A stretch of 64,000 nucleotides of DNA from Strongyloides papillosus. Its lineage: Eukaryota > Nematoda > Chromadorea > Rhabditida > Strongyloididae. Where the stretch lies: contig SRSI01000028.1 of the NCBI GenBank assembly GCA_005656395.1, forward strand, positions 1,302,001-1,366,000. The letters run 5' to 3'. A model generated the notes under the pieces. It searched no databases. It was not told the DNA's origin and worked only from the letters and a program-made list of their open reading frames with translations. Shown here piece by piece: positions 11,544 to 22,803 of this stretch (within the stretch, counting starts at the first letter, position 1; each line of letters begins with the position of its first letter). The position numbers and the translations under genes were made by a program.

Positions 11544-14500
11544 TAGTAATAATTTTCTATTAAAATATTATTACTCCTACTTTTCTTTTTTTATTATAGA
11601 ATAAATATTACAAGAGGATACAAGGCATTCGTTCAACTGTTAAAAATAAATGATAAAAGAAAGTTTTCTAAAAAAAAGAAAGATACATATTTATCAAAGT
11701 TAATCTAATGATATAAATGATAGAATTTTGAAGACATAAATGGAAAATATAATCTTAAAAATATTTTAAAGAATAACTTATAAGTATTTAAAAATTTATA
11801 GTGATGTGGGTACTATTTTAGTTGAAGAGAGGACAAAAAGTATTGTCTTATTAGTTATATGTGTCATTTGCTCCATAAACCAAAAATTCAAAGATCTTCT
11901 TAATATAAAATTTACTTGAACTTGGTGATATATGTTAATTGAAGATGGTTGTTATATAAGAGATATTTAGAGGAAGATACACGTTTTGTATTATTATATA
12001 ATATTTAGAGAATCATAAATTTTTAAAACGGGACTCTTAAATATTTGATGAGTAAAATGTAACTTATTAATGGAACAAGTACCCCAGAGTTGGAGGGAGG
12101 AAATTATTTAAAGTGTGAAAGTTATTGACTGGGTGATGAAACAAATGAGAGACTTAAGATAAGATAATTAATCAAGCAAGTTTTGTGATTACAAAATATC
12201 AGAATACATATTTAATAAAATCCTGTTATCTTGAGGTGACAAAATTTAATATTATTATGACTTTTTAAATTAAATATTAGTATAGTACCCCTGATTTATC
12301 AATAAATAAATAAAAAAAAAACATTTTTTTTAACAGAAACTTTAAAAGGTGTTAAGATTCTTTGTATAATCAAAATGAATTGTAATTAAAAATAATAGAA
12401 AAATTTTAACCAACCTTTGTAAGAGATAACTTTAACAATTGTGTAATATTTTTTTTGTAATAAAAGGTATTCCAATTTGAATGGAACAAAAAAGGCAACT
12501 AAAATATGTGTGAAGAAGGCTATTATTTTGAGGGAAAAAGAAGATGTAAATTAAACTTGTTCTTTTGATTTTAAATGCATATATAAATTTTTTATTAATA
12601 TGTAATTTAGATAAAGGAAACTAGGTGAGATATAAGAAAAAAAAGGTTACATATGACATTCTAATTTTTGCCATTATGACAATAAAAAGAGTATATTTTC
12701 AAAGTTTCAAAAAAGACGACAAATTGATAAGTTTACAATTAAATTTTTATCATTTGATGATAACAAAGAAATCTAATTGAGGAGAATTTTAAAAGTTGGT
12801 TATGAATGAGAAAGTATACATTTATAACTGTACACTCATCGTTAATAATTTTTATACGTTTTGACTATCAAATATTAAGAGATCACCACAATATTCTTAT
12901 ATAAATCTCCATTCAATCACAAAAATAATTTATGTTTCATAAATGGCTAACATATAAATAAATGTTAACAGCATATTATTAGCATAAGAGAATATATATT
13001 ATTATGATATAAATAAGAAAAATGTATATGTGTTTTATATAAAATGTTCCAATGATAACATTAAATAAGATAAATTTGATTAAGATGAATTAGGTACAAT
13101 ATAACGATTGTCTTATAATATATGTATATAATATTAAAAAATATTACCTATTAAATGATAATAGTAAAAATAAAAAAATAAGTGTAATGGATGTTAAAAA
13201 ATTAATTATTTTTCAAAATATACATCTTCAACAACATTTATATTTATAATAAATCAAGAAATAGAAGGAATAATGAGATAAATAAATCAAATTTTATTTA
13301 TTATATTGTGTGATCTTTCATAACTAAAAACATATAATAATATTCAATTAAAAAAATCTAAATATTGGGAAACAAATTTTTTATCTCATTTTATTTCTTC
13401 CTCTATTTGTTTCATAATGATATTTAAAATAGTTGTTAAAAATACTAGTGTTAATATATTATTATCTTGTGATATCTTTACTTCAACACCTATGAAGATT
13501 TAATGATATAAAATACATCTATTTTGACAATTAAAATTTTTAAAATTTATTTTTTCTTTATTCTTTTTGTAATCATCTAATCTTCAAGTAAAAATGTTCT
13601 TAAAAATAATACACTTTTAAAAACTAGAAAATGTGGTTACCTTCACAAAGGAGATTCAATTATCATGTCAAAATATTTCAAAAGTTATTTTGATAATTTT
13701 TCTGTTCTATACTATAAATAATAGAAAAAAAGAGTGAAAAATATAAGAATGTTGATTGAAGGTAATGGCATCTTTTACACCTTCCTATCAAATTTATTAA
13801 AATGTGATCCTAATTTTTTATCTTCTCATATCAACTTCTGTTTTTAAAGAGGTATAAAATGTTTCTACTTTTTAATAGTTTTGTAGAATAAAAAAAGATT
13901 CTTTTGATTAATGAGTTAACCAAAAATATGTCATAATTGATCATCTACTGATAGAATTGATTGTAGAAGAAATAAAGAAAGTATTCTGTTTTCTAACTTT
14001 GACTTCTTCGTTAGAACTTTTACTTTTTTTTTGTAAAGATAATAATTCTGTTAAGTATAAAGAGAATATACACTAATGATAGAAAATAATGGTTAAAGGT
14101 GAGGACGCGCAATAATGAACTTTGATTAGATATATAAATATGTTTATATATATTAATAATGATGAGGAGATAAGTTAATTATAAGTAAGATTAACAAAAC
14201 ATTACTATATTAAAAGAAAATATAATATTTGTTGAAGATATATATTAAAAGAAGAAAGAATATTATAATAGTGATATTGAATTTAAGAAAGAAATAGAAG
14301 GTTAATGAGTCCATAAAGAAATAGAATAAAAAATAGGAATATAATTATATGTGTAAAAGAATATTATTCTTTTAACTCATCAATGTGGATGAAATATTTT
14401 ATATCCTTTTTAATTATAAATCAAAGTTATTGTTAAAAAGTTTTAATAACAATAAAAACAAATTATTTTATTATTTATATAATCAAACCATATACATTTA

Positions 14501-14827
14501 AATACATTAATAACGTTAATATTAAATAGAAATCATACCGACGTTTTATCAAACCGTTGTATTTAATTAATGTAACCGTAATTGTAAAGAATAATACATA
14601 AAATATATGTATTATACAATTTAATTAGTAGATAAATACAAAATGAAAAACAATTCATATTTTCCCTGGATGATTAAAATAGTAATATGGGTAAAAAAAA
14701 GTTTACTTTGTGATAAGGGAAATATTATGAATAACTTTTGTTTTTCTCTTAATTCATCATATATATTTGTTATAAAATAAAAAAGTCCAATATATTATGA
14801 ATATTTTATATCAATTATAGAACATAC
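11544..14827 (-). other. GRIP 5' region between alternative first exons
   Basis: This is 3.3 kb of AT-rich DNA between first exons at 11543 and 14828. A trans-splice-like acceptor (ATTTTAATAG, ending at 11557) sits at its lower end, so a promoter for the 1435-aa form is expected within this stretch. No promoter motif could be singled out. Confidence 0.45.
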
Positions 14828-15545
14828 CTGTTAAATCATTTAAACTAAAGCCGGAGGTAGGAAGAAATAATGATTGTGTAAGCATCTTGTTAAAATTAAA
14901 TCCACTTATAATATTATCTAATTTTGAATAAATATAATCATTTCTTTTACATTCCTTAACTTCTTCTGCACTTATTTTATTACCCACAATCGGAAAGAGA
15001 TTATTTTTTTTATTATAATCATTTAAATTCATGGCACTAGCAATTTCATAACAATTATAAATTTGTAATCCTTTTCCATCACAACATTCTTTTTTAATTA
15101 TACAATCCTCCGTAAATGATTCTCCTGTTCCAGGGAGAAATGAAATAGACAAATTTTTCTTATTACTTTTTATTACATCACCATTTGATAGGATCATCTT
15201 TTCGATATCATCAGGTTGAGTTAATATTGATAATACATTAGTAGATTTAGATTTACCTCCATATGATGGTGTAGCAGGCATTTGTGAAAAAAATTTAAAA
15301 AGTTGATTGTTAAATTTCTCCTCTATACAACATTCATCCGACAAATTTTCATTAACCATTTTATTGTTATCTTTGAAATTACCATTACATTTGATAGAAG
15401 AATTACTCTCCTTTTGTTGATTACTTAATGAGGTATCTTCTATTGAAGCTTCAATGGAAAGATTAACCTTGAGTGAAGTGATAGTTTCATCCTCAGATGA
15501 AGAGGAAGAAGGGAAATCAAAGAAGGAGGTTGTAGTTGATGACAT
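14828..15545 (-). CDS. GRIP: Alternative first exon of GRIP (239 codons)
   Basis: ATG at 15543-15545 opens a 718-nt frame that ends at an ACAG|GTATGT donor, leaving one base, G. That is the same phase and base left by exon 11543-11135, so it joins the exon at 11011 to read ...T-D-D-L-S-F-D. The resulting protein would be about 1538 aa. The exon encodes a low-complexity, Ser/Asp/Asn-rich acidic head (a run of serines at aa 13-17) with no known domain. It could instead be the whole of a separate gene reading into an intron, but the long frame, donor quality and matching phase favour a GRIP isoform with a disordered N-terminal extension. Confidence 0.6.
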
Positions 15546-17952
15546 TTAAAAAATTCCGATAAATATAAAAAATAGTTCCAATGGCATATAAAAATAATTA
15601 TATTGTGAATTTCAATATGAGTAGTGGTAACTTTTTTAAAACTTGATATCATCAATAATATTAAATGACATTCAATATATCAGTTATTTGATTAGATTGT
15701 GATAAAATAATAGATTAAATAGTAAAAAGATTGATAATATTAATTTTTCAAAATATATTTTTGATTTTCCTTATATTTAATGTATATATAAATTATATTC
15801 TCCAAAAGATCATAGAATATGTATAAGTAGTAGAAAACAAATGAGTATTATTGATATTTTAGAGGTTAAAATGATATATACAGTTAAAAATAATAATAGT
15901 GAAATGGTTGTTGAAAGGAAATCTCCCCTTTTGTATTTATCTTTTTCTTCAATATATATAAAAGCTTTAAATTCTCTTATTTTTAAATCTTCCTTAACTT
16001 TTGATAATAAACCTCAATTACTTTTACATTGGTACTATATGTTTCTTCTCCTAAATTATGATAAGGTACACATCATAAAGTCTATTTTACTTCTCTTATT
16101 ATTATTTCTAGATATGTATTTGTAAAATTATTTATCATATATATGTGATGTATATTCAAAAATATTGTACCTGGTTATAATGCTTTAACATTTTTAGGTA
16201 CTCCTTCTATCACTACCATTACAATACCACTTCTTCATATTTAAGAGGTTTTATATTTGTTAGATAATTTTGAAGTGATTACAAGATGTCTAATATCAAT
16301 TCATCTTCTTAACTTATTAAATTAATATTTTTGTTGTTTTAGATAAATTCTACTGTCAAGTAGAGATTTTAAAAATAATTGTTAATATTTTTCCATTAAA
16401 TACAGTTCTTTTATCATATTCATCAATCAACTTGTTATTTGATTCTTTAAGATTAATTTTAAAAGTTGGTTTTCATTTAATAAGCTTATAAGACCATTTG
16501 AGATTTTAATCTTCCTTCTAATAATATTTTTTCCATCACAATATGGTTTGTTGTATTAGTTTTTCCTACCCCCATTAATAGTTTTTGATTGAGTTAAAAA
16601 AACAAACATGATCTAGTGATTTTTAATAAATCTTTTGTTTTAAAATCTTAATTATTTAAAGAAAGACATATATCAAAATAACGTCGTTGCCTTTTCTTAA
16701 ATATACTATACACTAATTTAATATATATGGAGATGGAAGGAAAGGTACAGTACCTAAATTACCATGTTACACAATATAATTACATACAACAACTGTTGTC
16801 CATACTAATATATGTCTATTAAGAAGAGAAAGGAAACCAGATTAATTGTGTAACTAAAAACATTTAAATTAACTGCAATAATATTAATGGGTGATGTAAC
16901 TTGAAAAAATGAGAGAATGAAGGAGTGGGAGGTTAATTAATGAGATAGAATATCTATATACTTATTATGGCCATCTCTTAAAAGTACATCTAATGATATT
17001 ATCCATAAATAAACTTCCTATTTTATTACTCTCCTTCATCTGTATTTACTAGTGAAAAAAAAGAAAAAAATGAGATGAATAGATTTAATGTGATCTTTTG
17101 AGGTTAGCATATGTTAGGATTTATCAATCCTTTTTCTTATTTGTATTCTTTATTCATATGTGTAAGTAATAAAGATATATAAATTTAAAGAATGAAAGTT
17201 GAGATGTATATATATAATGTTATAAAAACATTTAATCGGCATCTTTTAAATATGTTATATCAAAAATTGTATCAAGTTAAAGTGTGTGTCAGGAATAATT
17301 AATTGATAGGCTTTGTCACAACAAAACATCCTAAAAGACAATGTCCTTTGTCTTTAAAAATTCAAAATTACTGATAATTTATTTTTTAATAATTTTTTAA
17401 AATTATTGTTGATTAATAATATATATTTGTACTTATTATGATAAGGCAGATGCTACAAGTACGTTATTAAGAGCCTTAATTCATCTTAAATCATCAAATA
17501 TCAAATATATACGATATATTTTGAATATCAACATCAATTATCACTCTTTAATTAATTACTGAAATGAAGATGTTTCTGAGGAGGGAAATGTTTCATTAAA
17601 TTGGAACAGTTTTACAAAAAGAGAAATATTTTTGATAAACCATCTATATTTATTTAATGTCAAGAGGGATTTCATGAAAGCTCTTGACAATGTTTATCTT
17701 TGTCTAATAATAACTTAGTTATTGGTGTGAACTAATAAAGTGAAAATGATATAAAAGTATAAATGATATTAAGAAATAAAAACAACTATAAAATGATATA
17801 AGTAACTAAGAAACATGTGTTAATTTGTTTACTTTCTCTTCCCTTTTTTTACATTTACTCGAGGAGTATCAATTTTATATAAATAAATAAATATTTGATT
17901 ATAAAGATGAATAAGTTTAAAAAATATCACAAAGTTTTATTTTAAAGCTTAC
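15546..17952 (-). other. GRIP 5' region, no further exon seen
   Basis: AT-rich sequence between two alternative first exons. A plus-strand open frame at 15841-16125 has no splice or poly(A) context and was not accepted as a gene. Confidence 0.45.
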
Positions 17953-18106
17953 CATAATATTTATCAATATCTTCTGGATCAATAGAAGTTAATGGATAAT
18001 ACTTCCATCTTCCTAATGATGGAGAAAAAGAAGTAATGGTATCTGAATGTTTATTTAAACCAGTTACAGCAAAATAATATAATTTTTTATAAATAAATTT
18101 TGGCAT
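17953..18106 (-). CDS. GRIP: Alternative first exon of GRIP (51 codons)
   Basis: An acceptor-like TTATTTAAAAG abuts ATG at 18104-18106, the layout of a trans-spliced start. The frame runs 154 nt, MPKFIYKKLYYFAVTGLNKH onward, and ends in ...DIDKYY plus one base G at an ATG|GTAAGC donor. Phase and the residual G match the other GRIP first exons, so it would join 11011 (Y-Y-D-D-L-S) and give about 1350 aa. The head is basic at its N-terminus and rich in aromatic residues, with no known domain. Support is splice signal, phase and open frame only. Confidence 0.5.
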
Positions 18107-21100
18107 CTTTTAAATAAAGAACTTCTTCTTTTTCCCTCATTATTAGAGTGTTCCTTCTTAGTTATTTTTTTAACTTTTAACATGATTAATCATAGCAAAT
18201 AATTATATAAAAATACAGTAATGTACTATAAATGTAAAATAATTAAGAAAAAATGATAGAAAATATGTATGGAAAGGATGGGGGAAAATATATAACAATT
18301 TAACTAATCCTTTCCTTTTTAGAAATTTTATGCATATATGTAAGATCTATTACTCAAAATCTCCTCATTAGCATACCCATTAATCTTTTTCCCCTCCTAT
18401 TATATACATATATGTATTATTTTTGTTACAATATAATTTGTACTTCTTAGGCATTCCCAAAAAGGATATATATCATAATTATTTTTTCACATATATTACC
18501 ATTTTATAACATTATATTTATGTAATGAAAGTATTTGATAAAATTAGAAATCTTTAATTTAATATAACAACCATAAGAAGGAAAATAGATAATATTATTT
18601 GTATAAAAATAAAAAGTAACGAAAGAACGTTATGATGAATTTGGGATAAAGGATAATGAGAGAAAAATTAATTTAAATTTCTAAAAATTAATACTACTAT
18701 GAAGGAAAATAAAAATTTCTACATATACAAATAATTGTTGTTACATTTCTATAGAGATTTCATGTTTAAATTATATTATCACTGGGAAGTGAGAGGAAAA
18801 ATGAGATAATAAAATGTCATACAAATTGGAGGGAATAGAAATTAATTGTAAGAATGATTAGAAGACAATAATGATGTGCTTTGAAGAAGCGGACTCTTAA
18901 AATTACTTAACTTTCATATAATTAATAATCTTTAGTAGCCTCAGAAGTTAATATAAAATTGAAAGACAATTTTATATCTTTTCATTAATCCTAAATTACT
19001 ATAAAAGTACATTTTGTTATTTTGATACATTTAATATCATTACAAATACAGGGATAAAAAAAATATCTATTTTTATATAAAGTTACCTGGATAAATTTTA
19101 CCTCCATAAACAGATTCCACGATTACATAGTTTATTAGAATTTGTATAATAAACTCCTTCTCCTGGACAACAACAAGTTATTGTCATTTTATTCAAAATT
19201 ATTATTATATAAAATATATAGATAAATTATTTTAATATGAAAAAAATTATACATATGTGTTATATGCTTTTACTCCTTCAATGAAATAAGTTTAAAAAAT
19301 AGAATTTTGAAAGGTGATAAAATTTAAAGAAAATAATTATTATAGGTATCGTAAAAAGGTGTACATTATTATTATTCATGGAGGGAAGAGAGAAGTAATG
19401 ACATTACATTCCTCTAAGAAATAAGGAGATATAGTTTAATAATATGACAACAAAAGTAAATAAAAATGTGTCGTTTTTATAGTAAAATATAACAGAGTAT
19501 AGTTTAATTTTTAAGGTACTCTTAACACATATATATTTAAAGAAATAGTATTTAATATATATTTCTGGTGAAGGTAAAAAAGGGATGATAAATGTAAGAA
19601 AAAAAAGTTTTGAATAATTAAAACGATTATCCTAAGCTTAGTTCCTTATCTGGTCATCTTTCTTAAACTAATCATATAACTATGATTTTATAATATAAAT
19701 AAATGTAATAGTAAAATCTTTAATAATTTAATCGTAAATAAACTATTAAACCATCCTCCTCTGTTCCATGAGAATTATTGTTCTCTCCAACCTAAAATCA
19801 TTGAAATCAACCTTTTAATTATAGCTGTTTATTATTATTATGGTCACAAAGCTTAAACTATATACTTTCTCAACCATATGGTTTTTAGAGGAGGCAACAA
19901 TACTATGTAGAAAGGGAAAACAATACAGCTTCAAAGCCGTGTGGTTTATTGTTCACAAAAAATGTACATTAAATAGCCTTTTTAAAAATAAATAAGAAAA
20001 AAATATATTTAAACGAAATAAATGTTAAAAAACTATGATAAAATGATGATATTGTTTGATGGTGAAAGAAACTAAAAATCTACCATTATCAATAATTTTT
20101 TATTCTTACTTCAATAGGCAATTAATCTTTCTCTTCTTTTATTCATTAAATATGTTTTATTTTCATAATTCTCCACCTATACACTTCAACAGATATTTTT
20201 AATCATTAAATACAATTTTTTTAAAAAAAAGTACAAATTTTACACATATTTTAGTTTTATCTTTTCAGGAGGCCGTGAGAAAATTAATTAACTAGAAAGA
20301 CATTGCGCAAAAAAAAGAAATAAAAATATTATCATAGAGTTGGTCTTGTAAAATAAATCATTATAGAAATTTGATTGTTTAAAGGTATAATATAGTAACA
20401 TCAAAAAATCACCCCCGAAAATCAACATATTTAAATGAGGAAGATTATGATTGTAAAAAGGGAGAATTATCAAAATATTTGGTATAAAATATTATTTTAC
20501 TTTACTTCGTGTGTATAAGATATAACCTTTTAATGATTTTATTTTATTTAATTTTGTTTATTTTACTTCCCTTTTCCGGCCTATAAAAATTGATAAAAAA
20601 GAGAGATCAGTTAAAGATATTATGTCATTATTTTATTGCTTTTCACAAACTGAAAAATTATTACCTTTTTATAATTCAATTACCATCTCATTGAAATAAT
20701 AGTTGACATTTAGTATTTAAAGTAGTTAAGATTCAAAAAGGTGGGAAACAAAGCTTTTTTTAAATTTAATTATTTTATTTTTACAAATCTAAATTCTATT
20801 ATATATCATTTTAAATTTTATTTGTAGGAAAGGACATTTTTTATACTAAATTGTTTACCTTGATAAAATATTATAATCTAGGAACAGTTCATTGATTATG
20901 TTATTGGATTAAATTGCATAATTAAGTGTCTTCTTTCTATTGTTAGGTGTCAACACTTTAAATAGTATAATAAAGTGAGTTACAAGCAATTTTATTGTTT
21001 CTAAATTTGATGGATCTTGAGAATTAATTTAAACAATCATCAATTGTTCTTTTATCTTAAAAGGGGAGAGAGATAAATGAAAAGAGAGAAGAATATATAT

Positions 21101-22803
21101 CATGGGTAAGTTAAAAATTGAACACATCTATTGTTTAAAAATTAATGAAAACACTTTTAAAGAAACACAATATGTCTTGTCATTTATCATAAATATACAC
21201 ATATGTAGTAGTGATTTAAATATAAATCTTATATAAAGTTTTTAAAATATGATATACACATAAATTAAATGTATTTTTTTTGTCGTGAAATATTTCTCTA
21301 TCAACTATATAAGGGGACAAAATTTACACTACTAAATGAGGATACAGCAATTAATAAATAGTTTGTTAGTAATATCTAATGTATGTAAAAATAAATTAAG
21401 GAATCATGGTGACATTAAATTATTACTTTCAATATGTTTTATTATCTCTAATAAATTATCTTCCTCCTCCTCAAGGTAATTGGCATATGGTTTTACATAT
21501 AATATTTTTGAATGCTTAAGAAAATATTTGAATAAAATTTGATTAATGTCCTATTAGAAGTGTTGTTACCTTGATTTTAATAATCTTCAAAATATTTTAA
21601 AAGGAAGGCAATGTTAATATATCTATTATATCTCTTTATCTATATTACAAGATGTAAAACCATTAAAATAACCATCATAATACAGTTGATATGGAACTTG
21701 AAGTCAAATTTAAAGTTTAAAGTAAATTGACCAATTTATTTGTCCACATCCTATGGGAATTGAAGACCAGATTTGGGGAACGATAGTAGAATGATATCAG
21801 AATGTGACAAAGATACATTAAAAATATACATATATAAATGTGCTTCAAAAGTATAATAATTCAATACTTTCTAGATGTATATATACATCTATTTATCTTT
21901 ACATTTTTATATGATAACAATTTAATATATTTAATAAATATTTTTTTTATTTCATTTACAATTCTAGAAAATGATACAATGAATAAAAGTTTTTTACTCT
22001 TCATAATTAAAGTAAATTAATCATTTTGAAATTGGTATTCCTTTTATACAGTTATAAATATCTAGACTATTTTCTTGATGCCCTTTGTCAAATATAGCTT
22101 TGAAATTATATTATAAGTCATTTAAGTATATCACACTAACCGGAAGATGTTTATTTCTATCAATCTTAGAATTTTATTTAAACTTTAACAATTTAACTTT
22201 ATCATCGAATAAAATATAGACTTGTTTTTAGTTAAACACAAATTATAGTTATCACAACTCTATAAATTTGGTATTATTTTGATAAAAATAACTTTTAAGT
22301 ACTACTGTTTCATTCTGATAAAATTTATGTTATTCTAACATCTTCTCATAATAATCATCTATTTTTTTAAATTCTAATAAAAAATGAAATAACACTTTTG
22401 AGTAGTGGACTTCCTCGTAAATCTCATTATCATTTGAAATTCCTCCTCTTTATATTCAATTGTTTTTTTTGTTATAACTTGTAGGATATTAGACTTATGG
22501 AATACTTCATCAACAAATGATATTGTAATTAAACCATAAAAAAGTATAATATTAAATTTTAGAATATTTAACTGTTAATGTATAGACACCTAAGGCTAAT
22601 TTTAAGTGACTCAAAATGTGAATAAGACTATTGTAATAGATGAATGAATGAAGGAGAAATCACTATAAATAGTTATTATAATGAGTTAAAAGAGTTTTCA
22701 TATACCTTCAAATAATGTATACTTCACCACTATGAAGGTGACTTATTTTTATACATTTTATTTCTGTAACTTTTAAAATATAGCATTAATTAATATCTTT
22801 TAG
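18107..22803. other. Intergenic between GRIP and the Toll-like gene; possible small exons
   Basis: This is 4.7 kb separating two divergently oriented genes, so both promoters should lie here. Exon-like pieces on the minus strand are 19162-19087 (acceptor TTGTTGTTGTCCAG, donor CCAG|GTAACT, 76 nt, open) and 19791-19752 (acceptor GATTTTAG, donor GATG|GTTTAA, 40 nt, open). A 12-nt start, MVEK, lies at 19877-19866. All would join GRIP exon 11011 in phase, but they are too short to trust. On the plus strand a consensus acceptor ATCTTTTCAG ends at about 20267 with no gene attached. No other feature was seen. Confidence 0.3.
22792..22803 (+). promoter_or_regulatory. Probable trans-splice acceptor at the start codon
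   Basis: AATATCTTTTAG is immediately followed by ATG of the Toll-like gene, with no plausible upstream exon donor. This is the arrangement expected for spliced-leader addition and fixes the start. Confidence 0.5.

Noticed and set aside
15841..16125. Plus-strand open frame of 94 codons between GRIP first exons
   Set aside because: No splice sites, trans-splice acceptor or domain. Composition is hydrophobic and low in complexity, as expected of chance frames in AT-rich DNA.
19085..19187. Minus-strand ATG opening MTITCCCPGEGVYY, a possible cysteine-rich GRIP head
   Set aside because: Its natural donor leaves two bases, the wrong phase for exon 11011; the only in-phase donor (AT|GTAATC) is weak. 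The overlapping exon 19162-19087 in another frame fits better.
20257..20299. Consensus plus-strand acceptor ATCTTTTCAG followed by GAGGCCGTGAG
   Set aside because: The frame stops after eight codons and no upstream plus-strand exon could be found, so no gene was called.
21838..22020. Plus-strand open frame of 60 codons
   Set aside because: Almost wholly Ile, Phe, Leu, Asn and Tyr, which is translation of AT-rich sequence, with no supporting signals.
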